Source: an uncultured Oscillospiraceae bacterium
GTDB taxonomy: Bacteria; Bacillota; Clostridia; Oscillospirales; Ruminococcaceae
Assembly: GCA_934539585.1 (NCBI GenBank)
Contig: CAKTCT010000034.1
Location: 1 to 27,419 of the forward strand
Direction: 5' to 3'
Length of the DNA stretch: 27,419 nucleotides
A model generated the notes under the pieces. It made no database searches and was not told where the DNA came from. It saw only the letters and a list, made by a program, of their open reading frames with translations. Below, one piece after another: positions 7,176 through 14,091 of this stretch. Position 1 is the first letter of the stretch, and every line of letters begins with the position of its first letter. Made by a program: the position numbers and the translations under genes.

Positions 7176-8351
7176 ATGAAGACCCGTATCCAAAACGTCC
7201 GGCTGGTGCAGGACGGGCAGATCCGCCCGGTCACGGTGCTCATTGACGGGGAGAAGATCGCCGCCGTCCTCCCCGCCGGGGCCGCTCCGGAGGCCGATGC
7301 GGTCATGGACGGCGGCGGGCGGTATCTCTCCCACGGGTTCCTGGATATCCACACCCACGGCGGCGGGGGCCACGATTTCATGGACGCCACCGAGGAAGCT
7401 TATCTGGGCGCGGCAAAGCTCCACGCCGCCCACGGGACCACCGGTCTGGCCGTGACCACCCTGGCGGCCTCCAAAGAGGAGATTCTGGACTCCTTTGCCG
7501 TGTACGAAGGGGCCAAGTCCAAAAGTCAGGGAGCCCGGCTCCTGGGGGTCCACCTGGAAGGGCCCTATCTCAGCCCGGCCCAGAGCGGGGCCCAGGACCC
7601 CCGGTACATCCGCGCCCCCAAACGGGAGGAATACGAGGAGATCGTGGCCGCCTGCCCGGACATCCTCCGGTGGACCATCGCCCCGGAGATTCCCGGCGCT
7701 CTGGAGCTGGCGGATTTCCTCCGGGAACGAGGAATCCTCCCCTCCATGGGCCACACCGACGCCACCTACGACCAGGTGAAGGAGGCGCTGGCCCACGGGT
7801 TCACCCACGTGACCCACCTGTACTCCGCCACCTCCACCATCGTCCGGATCAAGGGCTACCGGTATCCCGGCGTCCTGGAAAGCGCCTACCTCCTGGACGA
7901 TCTCACCGTGGAGATCATCGCCGACGGCTGCCACCTTCCGGCTCCGCTGCTGCAAATGGTCTACCGGTTCATCGGTCCCAGGCGGACGGCGCTGATCACC
8001 GACTCCATGCGGGGCGCCGGGATGCCGGAGGGGGAGAGTATCCTGGGCAGCCGGAAAAACGGCCAGCGGGTCCTCATCGAGGGCGGCGTGGCCCTGCTCC
8101 CGGACCGCAGCGCCTTTGCAGGCAGCGTGGCCACCACGGACCGGCTGGTCCGGAACATGGTGGAGCTGGCCGGGGCCTCCCTCCCCGATGCCGTGGAAAT
8201 GGCCACGGAGACTCCCGCCCGCATCCTCGGGAAAAGCGATACCCTGGGCCGTGTGGCTCCCGGCCGGAACGCGGACCTGGTCCTCTTTGACGATACCGTC
8301 ACCGTGGCCATGACCATGGTGGGCGGCCGGATCGTCTATCAAAAGCTCTGA
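7176..8351 (+). CDS. nagA: N-acetylglucosamine-6-phosphate deacetylase (NagA family)
   Basis: This 391-residue amidohydrolase probably removes the acetyl group from N-acetylglucosamine-6-phosphate or a close analogue in the cytoplasm. The metal and catalytic residues of NagA can be followed in order: the HxH pair His59/His61 (DIHTHGGGG), Glu128 in HLEGPYLSP, His193 in GHTDATYDQ, His214 in THLYSA, DGCHLP near 250-255, and the catalytic Asp276 in ITDSMRG. The usual THLFNAM/TH(L)YNAM motif is THLYSATS here, a small departure. The start ATG follows GGAGGTGG, and the gene begins 1 nt after the preceding stop, so it is translationally coupled. A strong terminator follows. With the upstream genes it suggests breakdown of an N-acetylated hexosamine, possibly wall- or mucin-derived. 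Confidence 0.9.
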   Translation: MKTRIQNVRLVQDGQIRPVTVLIDGEKIAAVLPAGAAPEADAVMDGGGRYLSHGFLDIHTHGGGGHDFMDATEEAYLGAAKLHAAHGTTGLAVTTLAASKEEILDSFAVYEGAKSKSQGARLLGVHLEGPYLSPAQSGAQDPRYIRAPKREEYEEIVAACPDILRWTIAPEIPGALELADFLRERGILPSMGHTDATYDQVKEALAHGFTHVTHLYSATSTIVRIKGYRYPGVLESAYLLDDLTVEIIADGCHLPAPLLQMVYRFIGPRRTALITDSMRGAGMPEGESILGSRKNGQRVLIEGGVALLPDRSAFAGSVATTDRLVRNMVELAGASLPDAVEMATETPARILGKSDTLGRVAPGRNADLVLFDDTVTVAMTMVGGRIVYQKL

Positions 8352-8354
8352 ACA

Positions 8355-8398
8355 CCAAGACGGCGAAGGAAACCCCTCCGCCGTCTTTTGGTATTTTT
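8355..8398 (+). terminator. Terminator of the carbohydrate operon
   Basis: CCAAGACGGCG and CGCCGTCTTTTGG form a 9-13 bp stem followed by TATTTTT. It begins 3 nt after the nagA stop codon. Confidence 0.85.
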
Positions 8399-8433
8399 CA
8401 GCCGCTGTTCAAATAACCGTCACATAGGGGCTT

Positions 8434-8439
8434 TATAAT
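8434..8439 (+). promoter_or_regulatory. -10 box of the two-helix membrane protein gene
   Basis: A consensus TATAAT lies 30 bp upstream of the start codon. No convincing -35 is seen at 16-18 bp; TTCAAA at about 20 bp is the nearest candidate. Confidence 0.5.
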
Positions 8440-8469
8440 GAGGACAAAAACCGGAAAGGGGGTGTCCTC

Positions 8470-8940
8470 ATGAAAAAGCTGTGGAACGAACACGCCGTCT
8501 GGCTGGCGGGACTGCTGGCCGTGGCCTTTTTCGTGCTGCTGCTGGGGGCCGGGGCGGATTCCGTCCAGAGCGCGCCGTCCCTGTCCCAGCCGGTGTCCGC
8601 TTCGGAGGACAACCCCTTCCAGGACGGCCCCTCCATGCGGGTCTACTGGGAAGCGCTGGACATCATCGGCGACACGCCCCTGGACCGCCTCACCGACCGG
8701 CAGCAGGAGGAGCTGGCCGCCCTGGGCGTCTCCCAGGAGGAGCTGCCGGAGTTTCTGGAAAACCTCCGGACCTTCCTGGACGAGGAGGACGTGGACCCCT
8801 CATCCGGGCAGACCCCATCGCCCCGGCGGAACCTGCTGTTCCTGGGGGGCTGTGTGCTGCTGATCCTCATTCTGCTGGGTGCCGCGGCGGGGCTGCTGGT
8901 CTGGTTTGGCAAGCGGTTCCGCGCCGGAAAGGGCCGCTGA
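8470..8940 (+). CDS. Unrecognised membrane protein with two transmembrane helices
   Basis: I do not recognise a family for this 156-residue protein. It starts with a basic MKKLWNEH followed by a hydrophobic segment (residues about 10-28) that could be a membrane anchor or uncleaved signal. A soluble, acidic middle part (about 30-120) follows, with a helical stretch LDRLTDRQQEELAALGVSQEELPEFLENL. A second hydrophobic helix lies at about 121-145, and the protein ends in a basic KRFRAGKGR tail. The topology predicts both termini inside and the acidic domain outside. AAAGGGGGTG before the ATG is a strong ribosome-binding site and a TATAAT lies upstream, so it is a real gene. Its last 141 bp are overlapped on the other strand by the 3' end of the TIGR03915 gene. 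It is monocistronic. Confidence 0.75.
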   Translation: MKKLWNEHAVWLAGLLAVAFFVLLLGAGADSVQSAPSLSQPVSASEDNPFQDGPSMRVYWEALDIIGDTPLDRLTDRQQEELAALGVSQEELPEFLENLRTFLDEEDVDPSSGQTPSPRRNLLFLGGCVLLILILLGAAAGLLVWFGKRFRAGKGR

Positions 8941-9720
8941 CACCCGGCCGGTCCCGGGCTTTTCGGTAAAGCCGCAGAGCTCAGTCATGTTCTGCCAGTA
9001 CCGCTGGGGGCAGTGGGTCCTCCGGCACACAGGATTGTACCGGCCCTCGATGGCGATGGTCTTGTAAAACTGCCGCCAAAGGGCCTGATACTGGGCCTCC
9101 GTCTCGTCGATGGCCGGGAGCTCCATGCTGTCGGCAGGGATGATTCCGCACTTTCCCCGGAGATGGACCAGAGCCATCCCGTGGGTGTTGTCATAGATCA
9201 GGAACGCCTCCCCCGGAAAGCGCTGGGCGAAATGCCCCGCGATCCGGGGGAGCACTTGGTTTTTCGGGGAGATTACCGCCGTCAGCACCCCGTTCCGCTC
9301 CGAAAACCGGAGAAATTCCAGGGAGAGGTGGGCCTCGTTCCGAAGAAACTGCACCGCCTTCTGCATCCGGGAGACCGTCTCGTCCCAGAGCATCCGGGTA
9401 ATCTGGGGCCCGGCCCGGTAGCCCTTCCGGAGGAAGTCCAGGATCAGCCGCTCCTTGCGGGCCTCGCAGGAGAGGAAGCCGTCCTCCACCCACTCCAGGG
9501 CCTCCCGGGAAATTTTCCGGGGGATGGAGTCCCGGACCCGCCGGGCCTTGGCGGGGTCCGTCTCAATGAACCGGGGCGGGCAGAGGGTGGCCTGGGCTGC
9601 GTCCTCGGGGAAGATGTCCGCCGGGAGCTCCTTGTCCGCAATGGCCGTAAAGACGCAGCAGAGCATCCCGTCGAAGCTGCCGTCGTAAACGTAGGCGTTT
9701 AAAGTTGACCGGTAAGGCAT
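8800..9720 (-). CDS. TIGR03915 family putative DNA repair protein (DUF4130 domain)
   Basis: This 306-residue protein is the usual partner of the radical-SAM protein encoded just upstream. The N-terminus MPYRSTLNAYVYDGSFDGML and the C-terminal DUF4130 block (AQYQALWRQFYKTIAIEGR, then CRRTHCPQRYWQNMTEL) are characteristic. The family is annotated as putative DNA repair from its association with TIGR03916; no activity is established. The start overlaps the end of the radical-SAM gene by 22 bp, implying translational coupling. The recognisable family sequence ends about 50 residues before the stop. The extra tail is Pro/Gln/Arg-rich and is antisense to the final transmembrane helix of the convergent membrane-protein gene, so it looks like a read-through extension after loss of the original stop. 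Confidence 0.9.
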   Translation of the reverse strand: MPYRSTLNAYVYDGSFDGMLCCVFTAIADKELPADIFPEDAAQATLCPPRFIETDPAKARRVRDSIPRKISREALEWVEDGFLSCEARKERLILDFLRKGYRAGPQITRMLWDETVSRMQKAVQFLRNEAHLSLEFLRFSERNGVLTAVISPKNQVLPRIAGHFAQRFPGEAFLIYDNTHGMALVHLRGKCGIIPADSMELPAIDETEAQYQALWRQFYKTIAIEGRYNPVCRRTHCPQRYWQNMTELCGFTEKPGTGRVSAALSGAEPLAKPDQQPRRGTQQNEDQQHTAPQEQQVPPGRWGLPG

Positions 9721-11009
9721 TTGGCCGCGTCCTCCTTTGTCAGCAGACGGGGGTCGGAAAACAGCCGGAGCTGCTCTCCCTGGACCCCGTCCAGCAGCCG
9801 GGCGGCCTTGTCCGACAGCACCGCCCGGATCATGTTGTCGGACCGGAGCCGCGCACCGTCAGGCCGCTTTCCGTTGCAGAGAATGAAATACTGGGCCCGC
9901 TTCAGCACCACCCCGATTTTTTTCAGGGCCGCCTCGTCCAAAGAGCCGGTCCGCCGGGCGGAGATGATGCGCTTGGCCGACCGCACCCCGATCCCCGGCA
10001 CCCGGAGCAGAGCTTCGTAGGGGGCGCGGTTCACCTCCACGGGGAAAAACTCCGGGTGGTTCACCGCCCAGTTGCACTTGGGGTCCAGGAAGGGGTTGAA
10101 GTTGGGGTGGACGTCGTCCAGAAGCTCCCGGGCCTCAAAGCCGTAGAACCGCAGGAGCCAGTCCGCCTGGTACAGCCGGTGCTCCCGGAGCAAGGGCGGC
10201 TTGGTGTCCAGAGAGGGGAGGAGGGAGCTTTCCACCACCGGCATGTAGGCGGAAAAAAACACCCGTTTCAGGGAATACTTCCGGTACAGGGCCTCGGTGA
10301 GGTGGAGAATCTGGAAGTCGCTTTCCGGGGAGGCTCCCACGATCATCTGGGTGCTCTGTCCCGCCGGGGCGAACCTGGGGGCGTGGCGGTACTTGACTAA
10401 GTCCGCGGCGTTTTCCCGGATGCCGCTCTGAATCTGCCCCATGGGGGCCAGAATGGCGGATTTGCTCTTGTTGGGGGCCAGGGTGGTGAGGCTCGCTTCG
10501 CTGGGGAGCTCGATGTTGACGCTCATCCGGTCGGCCAGGAGCCCCAGCCGCTGGATCAGGGCCGGGTCGGCTCCGGGGATGGCCTTGACGTGGATGTAGC
10601 CGTAAAACCGGTACTCCTCCCGGAGGATCCGCAGGACCTCCGTCATCCGCTCGCAGGTGTAGTCGGGATTTTTCAGGATGCCGGAGCTTAAAAACAGCCC
10701 TTCGATGTAGTTCCGGCGGTAAAACTGAATGGTCAGGTCCGCCAGCTCCCGGGGTTCGAAGGTGGCCCGGGGGGTATCGTTGGTGATGCGGTTGACGCAG
10801 TATTGACAGTTGTAAACGCAGGCGTTGGACAGCAGCACCTTCAGAAGGGAGATGCACCGCCCGTCCGCCGCAAAGCTGTGGCAGATCCCGCAGGCCGAGG
10901 AGCTGCCGATGCCGCCCTTTTCCGGGACCCGGTCCACGCCGCTGGAGGTGCAGGCGGCGTCGTACTTGGCCGCGTCGGAGAGAATGGTCAGTTTTTCCAT
11001 GAGTTCCAT
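9699..11009 (-). CDS. TIGR03916 putative DNA modification/repair radical SAM protein
   Basis: This 436-residue protein has a radical-SAM CxxxCxxC cluster motif at Cys64, Cys68 and Cys71 (NACVYNCQYC). More cysteines lie before it (Cys40, Cys43, Cys52), and a C-terminal helix-hairpin-helix DNA-binding motif is at about 329-352 (LLRVPGIGVRSAKRIISARR). The mix of a [4Fe-4S]/SAM core and an HhH motif supports a DNA-acting enzyme, hence the family name. The reaction is unknown. The family co-occurs with TIGR03915, encoded next with overlapping reading frames. The promoter upstream has a LexA-like box between -35 and -10, which would place the operon in the SOS response. The ATG at 11007-11009 follows an AAAGGACG site. 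Confidence 0.93.
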   Translation of the reverse strand: MELMEKLTILSDAAKYDAACTSSGVDRVPEKGGIGSSSACGICHSFAADGRCISLLKVLLSNACVYNCQYCVNRITNDTPRATFEPRELADLTIQFYRRNYIEGLFLSSGILKNPDYTCERMTEVLRILREEYRFYGYIHVKAIPGADPALIQRLGLLADRMSVNIELPSEASLTTLAPNKSKSAILAPMGQIQSGIRENAADLVKYRHAPRFAPAGQSTQMIVGASPESDFQILHLTEALYRKYSLKRVFFSAYMPVVESSLLPSLDTKPPLLREHRLYQADWLLRFYGFEARELLDDVHPNFNPFLDPKCNWAVNHPEFFPVEVNRAPYEALLRVPGIGVRSAKRIISARRTGSLDEAALKKIGVVLKRAQYFILCNGKRPDGARLRSDNMIRAVLSDKAARLLDGVQGEQLRLFSDPRLLTKEDAAKCLTGQL

Positions 11010-11042
11010 GTTTCATCGTCCTTTTCCAGAACATCTATTCTT

Positions 11043-11072
11043 ATTATACCACCGAACGCTTGTTTTTGTAAA
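11043..11072 (-). promoter_or_regulatory. Promoter of the radical-SAM repair operon with LexA/SOS-like box
   Basis: On the minus strand, TTTACA (11067-11072) and TATAAT (11043-11048) are 18 bp apart. Between them lies CGAACGCTTGTTTT (11053-11066, plus-strand reading), which matches the Gram-positive SOS box CGAACRNRYGTTYC at 12 of 14 positions. A repressor bound there would block RNA polymerase. Confidence 0.65.
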
Positions 11073-11128
11073 GAGGAAACGAAAATTTTTTCGATGAAAA
11101 TTTTACCGGAATTCCGGACGTTTTGGTG

Positions 11129-11157
11129 TTTACAAATCTCCCCCGGCGGAGTATAAT
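11129..11157 (+). promoter_or_regulatory. Promoter of the mgtE transcript
   Basis: TTTACA (11129-11134), a 17-bp spacer and TATAAT (11152-11157). The expected start near 11164 gives a leader of about 285 nt before mgtE. A perfect 12-bp palindrome CCGGAATTCCGG (11106-11117) lies just upstream, between the divergent promoters. Confidence 0.8.
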
Positions 11158-11165
11158 AAGGTTGT

Positions 11166-11180
11166 CGAAGCGGCGCTTCG
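11166..11180 (+). other. 5' hairpin of the mgtE leader
   Basis: CGAAGC-GGC-GCTTCG forms a perfect 6-bp stem immediately after the predicted transcription start. It may stabilise the leader RNA or take part in switching. Confidence 0.5.
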
Positions 11181-11201
11181 GCAGAAAGGACGTGAGAGTA
11201 C

Positions 11202-11258
11202 ATGGACCTAAGTCCGTACCCCCCTAGTATCAACGATCGAAGAATGGGCGGCTGCTGA
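11202..11258 (+). CDS. Candidate leader peptide upstream of mgtE (18 codons)
   Basis: The short frame encodes MDLSPYPPSINDRRMGGC and stops one base before a long hairpin. AGAAAGGA lies 11 nt upstream, slightly far but the local type of ribosome-binding site. The start codon sits inside a small stem (GTAC-AT-GGAC, loop CTAA, GTCC-GTAC; 11198-11219). The peptide has Asp at position 2 and Pro at 5, 7 and 8. Acidic/proline-rich leader peptides sense Mg2+ upstream of Mg2+ transporters in enterobacteria (mgtL of mgtA). A similar role here is inference. Translation is not shown; the region could instead be a purely structural RNA leader. Confidence 0.45.
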   Translation: MDLSPYPPSINDRRMGGC

Positions 11259-11308
11259 TTTCCGTTTTTTGTGTTCCGGAAAAGGCTCCGGAATAGAAAA
11301 AACGGAAA
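11259..11308 (+). promoter_or_regulatory. Long hairpin in the mgtE leader, possible regulatory structure
   Basis: A 12-bp perfect stem (TTTCCGTTTTTT, 11259-11270, with AAAAAACGGAAA, 11297-11308), a 3x3 internal loop (GTG/TAG) and a 6-bp inner stem (TTCCGG/CCGGAA) close an 8-nt loop. It starts directly after the leader-peptide stop codon. No T run follows the 3' side, so it is not a classical terminator. It may be an anti-terminator, an RNase target or a block that exposes or hides downstream signals. The 140 nt between it and mgtE contain no further ORF with a good start. Confidence 0.6.
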
Positions 11309-11447
11309 CCAGCGTACCACAGCGGCCCGGTCAGAGGACGATTTGCGGAAAGCGCCCCGGAAGGGACGTCTGTTTCCCATGCGCGCCTTTGATCGGGCCG
11401 TTCTGGTCCGGTGTGTCTTCAGCCGCCCGGAATGGAGGCTGAATCAA

Positions 11448-12776
11448 ATGAATCGTGCAATGGAACTCATCCAGGACAAGAAATTCGGCGAGGCCCGGGC
11501 CGTGGTGGAGGAAATGCAGCCCGCAGACATCGCCGCCGTGTTCGAGGAGCTGGACTCGGAGCAGACCATCATGCTTTTCCGCCTGCTGCCCAAGGAGACG
11601 GCAGCGGAAGCCTTCGCCTACATGACCCCGGAGGTCCAGGAACGGGTCCTCACCGCCCTGACCGACGTGGAGGTCCAGACCGTTCTGGACAGCCAGTTCA
11701 TGGACGACACCGTGGACATGCTGGAGGAAATGCCCGCCAACGTGGTAAAGCGGGTCCTGCGGCTCACCGACTCCGAGACCCGGGGGATGCTGAACCGCCT
11801 CCTGAACTACGAGGACGGCAGCGCCGGCAGCATCATGACCACCGAATATGTGGACCTGAAGCAGGACATGACCGTCCGGGATGCTATCGACCGCATCCGG
11901 AAAACCGCCGTGGACAAAGAGACCATCAACACCTGCTACGTCACCAATTCCAGCCGGGTGCTGGAAGGCGTGGTCTCCCTGCGGGAGTTGCTTCTGGCCA
12001 AAGACGACGCCCGGGTAGGGGACATCATGGAGGACAACCCCATTTCCGTCTCCACCGACGACCGGGACGAGGACGTGGCCCAGCTGTTCAGCAAGTACGA
12101 TATGCTGGCCCTCCCGGTGGTGGACCGGGAAAAACGCCTGGTGGGCATCATCACCATCGACGACGCCGTAGACGTCATCCAGGAGGCCAACACCGAGGAC
12201 TTCGAAAAGATGGCCGCCATCGCCCCCAGCGAAAACACCTACCTGAAAACCTCCGCCTTCACCCACGCCCGGAAGCGGGTGGTCTGGCTGCTGATCCTCA
12301 TGGTGTCCAGCGCCATTACCGGCAGCATCATCAACCATTACGAGGAAGCCTTCGCCGCCATTCCGCTGCTGGTCTCCTTCATCCCCATGCTTATGGATAC
12401 CGGCGGAAACTGCGGCTCCCAGAGCGCCACCCTGATCATCCGCGGCCTGGCCCTGGGGGAAATCCGCATCCGGGATTTCTTCCGGGTGCTGTTCAAGGAG
12501 TTCCAGGTCTCTCTGCTGGTGGGAGTCATTCTTGCGCCGGTCAACGTGTTGTGGATCTGGTTCCTGTACCGGAACATCCTCATTGCCCTGACCGTAGGCG
12601 TCAGTATGCTGGTCACCATCTGCGTGGCCAAGATGATGGGCTGCATCCTGCCCATCTTCGCCAAGAAATGCGGCATGGACCCGGCCATTATGGCGTCGCC
12701 CCTGATCACCACCATCGTGGACGCCTGCTCCATCTTCGTCTACTTCAACATGGCGCTGCTGATTCTGAAGGTGTAA
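11448..12776 (+). CDS. mgtE: Magnesium transporter MgtE
   Basis: This 442-residue Mg2+ channel/transporter of the cytoplasmic membrane has the full MgtE layout. The N-terminal superhelical domain (about 1-120) contains QPADIAAVFEELD and RLLPKETAAEAFAYM. Two CBS domains (about 130-250) include GSIMTTEYVDLKQDMTVRDA and VGIITIDDAVDVI. Five transmembrane helices start near residue 280. The signature DTGGNCGSQSATLIIRGLALG and the pore-helix Asp in LITTIVDACSIF are present. The CBS and N domains close the pore when cytosolic Mg2+ is high. GGAGG lies 9 nt before the ATG at 11448. The same frame is open further upstream, through the hairpin to a GTG at 11271, but that part is basic and unlike the family. 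A roughly 285-nt structured leader with a short ORF precedes it. Confidence 0.96.
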   Translation: MNRAMELIQDKKFGEARAVVEEMQPADIAAVFEELDSEQTIMLFRLLPKETAAEAFAYMTPEVQERVLTALTDVEVQTVLDSQFMDDTVDMLEEMPANVVKRVLRLTDSETRGMLNRLLNYEDGSAGSIMTTEYVDLKQDMTVRDAIDRIRKTAVDKETINTCYVTNSSRVLEGVVSLRELLLAKDDARVGDIMEDNPISVSTDDRDEDVAQLFSKYDMLALPVVDREKRLVGIITIDDAVDVIQEANTEDFEKMAAIAPSENTYLKTSAFTHARKRVVWLLILMVSSAITGSIINHYEEAFAAIPLLVSFIPMLMDTGGNCGSQSATLIIRGLALGEIRIRDFFRVLFKEFQVSLLVGVILAPVNVLWIWFLYRNILIALTVGVSMLVTICVAKMMGCILPIFAKKCGMDPAIMASPLITTIVDACSIFVYFNMALLILKV

Positions 12777-12801
12777 GGTGTATTTCCCCGGCGCACACCC
12801 C

Positions 12802-12830
12802 TTGCAAAGCTCCGGCGGATGTGGTATGAT
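12802..12830 (+). promoter_or_regulatory. Promoter of metA
   Basis: TTGCAA (12802-12807), a 17-bp spacer and TATGAT (12825-12830). Only about 25 nt separate the expected transcription start from the start codon, leaving no room for a SAM riboswitch or T-box. Confidence 0.75.
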
Positions 12831-12862
12831 GAAAAAGCAGTATCATATAAGGGAGTTCTGGC

Positions 12863-13792
12863 ATGCCTATCAAGATTCCGGCGTCTCTGCCGGCCAATTC
12901 CACTCTCCAGCGGGAGAACATTTTCGTCATGGACGAGGAGCGGGCCATCCATCAGGATATCCGCCCCCTGAAGATCGCCATCCTCAACCTGATGCCCAAA
13001 AAGATCGAAACGGAGACCCAGCTGCTGCGGCTCCTGTCCAACACGCCGCTGCAGATTGATCTGGAGCTTTTGCAGATGGCCAGCCACGTCTCCCGGAACA
13101 CCTCCGACGACCATCTTTTCAAGTACTATAAGACTCTGGACGACGTCCGGGACCAGCGCTTCGACGGCCTGATCATCACCGGCGCGCCGGTGGAGCAGCT
13201 GCCCTTCGTGCAGGTGGACTACTGGCCGGAGCTCTGTGAGGTCTTTGAGTGGTCCAAAACCAACGTCTACTCCACCTTCCACATCTGCTGGGGCGCCCAG
13301 GCGGGGCTTTACTACCACTACGGCATCCCCAAGTACGATCTTCCGGAGAAGATGTTCGGCGTCTTCCCCCATACGGTGCTCCAACCCTTCCATCAGCTGC
13401 TGCGGGGCTTCGACGAGGTCTTTTACGTTCCCCACTCCCGCCACACCGAGGTCCGGGAGGAGGACGTCCTCTGGTGCCCGGAGCTGGAGCTCCTCACCCG
13501 TTCGGAGACCGCCGGGGTCCACATCGTGGCGGATAAGACCGGCCGCCGGTTCTTCGTCACCGGCCACTCGGAGTACGACCGGGACACCCTGGCCCGGGAA
13601 TACCTCCGGGACCTGGACAAGGGCCTGCCCATCCAGCCTCCGTGCAGCTATTTCGAGGACGATGACCCCAGAAAGCCCCCGCGGTTCGTTTGGCGGAGCC
13701 ACGCCAACCTGCTGTTCGTCAACTGGCTCAACTACTTTGTTTACCAGCAGACCCCCTTTAATCTGGAGGAGATGGACCATTCCCGGCACTGA
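12863..13792 (+). CDS. metA: Homoserine O-acetyltransferase (MetA family)
   Basis: This 309-residue enzyme acylates L-homoserine in the first committed step of methionine synthesis. Residues fall exactly at the family numbering: catalytic Cys142 (HICWGAQAGLYYHYG), His235 and Glu237 (VTGHSEYD). Residue 111 is Glu (GAPVEQ). Work on Bacillus cereus MetA showed that Glu at 111 favours acetyl-CoA, whereas Gly, as in E. coli, favours succinyl-CoA, so O-acetylhomoserine is the predicted product despite the common name homoserine O-succinyltransferase. AAGGGAG stands before the ATG. The gene has its own promoter and a very short leader, and no methionine-specific riboswitch is visible. The downstream gene has a separate promoter starting 5 bp after the stop codon. 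Confidence 0.96.
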   Translation: MPIKIPASLPANSTLQRENIFVMDEERAIHQDIRPLKIAILNLMPKKIETETQLLRLLSNTPLQIDLELLQMASHVSRNTSDDHLFKYYKTLDDVRDQRFDGLIITGAPVEQLPFVQVDYWPELCEVFEWSKTNVYSTFHICWGAQAGLYYHYGIPKYDLPEKMFGVFPHTVLQPFHQLLRGFDEVFYVPHSRHTEVREEDVLWCPELELLTRSETAGVHIVADKTGRRFFVTGHSEYDRDTLAREYLRDLDKGLPIQPPCSYFEDDDPRKPPRFVWRSHANLLFVNWLNYFVYQQTPFNLEEMDHSRH

Positions 13793-13796
13793 CCTC

Positions 13797-13825
13797 TTGA
13801 TTCTTCTGGAAAAATGGGGTATAAT
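13797..13825 (+). promoter_or_regulatory. Promoter of the DUF1858 gene
   Basis: TTGATT (13797-13802), a 17-bp spacer and a consensus TATAAT (13820-13825). Confidence 0.75.
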
Positions 13826-13879
13826 AACGTTGAAGGCCCCAAAAAGCCTGTACCGAGTCCAACAGAAAGGATGTTTCTA

Positions 13880-14080
13880 ATGACCGTAACGAAAGAATCC
13901 ATAATCGGCGACGTTCTGGACGCCGCCCCCACCACCGCTCAGTTCTTCCTTGGAATGGGGATGCACTGCCTGGGCTGCCCCTCCGCCCGGGGCGAGTCCA
14001 TTGAGGACGCCTGCGCGGTCCACGGCGTGAACGCCGACGATCTGGTCAACGAGATCAACGCGTTCCTGGCCGGAAAGTAA
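13880..14080 (+). CDS. DUF1858 domain-containing protein (hybrid-cluster-associated redox disulfide family)
   Basis: This 66-residue protein matches the DUF1858/TIGR03980 family: TKESIIGDVLDAAP at the N-terminus and the diagnostic GMHCLGCPSARGESIEDACAVHG block with a CxxC motif (HCLGCP). The family is thought to act in redox or metal chemistry because of that Cys pair, and some members occur with hybrid-cluster proteins. Its reaction is unknown. The ATG at 13880 was chosen because AGAAAGGATG stands 6 nt upstream. A longer frame from 13814 would begin inside the promoter's -10 box. A terminator hairpin follows at once, with the trmK ribosome-binding site in its T-rich tail. Confidence 0.9.
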   Translation: MTVTKESIIGDVLDAAPTTAQFFLGMGMHCLGCPSARGESIEDACAVHGVNADDLVNEINAFLAGK

Positions 14081-14091
14081 GCAGCAGAAAG

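Noticed and set aside
11271..11447. GTG start of mgtE at 11271 with a 59-residue extension
   Set aside because: The extension is basic, is encoded partly by the leader hairpin, has no ribosome-binding site and is absent from the family; GGAGG precedes the ATG at 11448.
11158..11447. M-box (ykoK) magnesium riboswitch upstream of mgtE
   Set aside because: The conserved core (GGTGAGGCTCCT-type block and later conserved segments) is not seen; only a short ACGATCGAAG resembles part of the 3' end. A covariance search would settle this.
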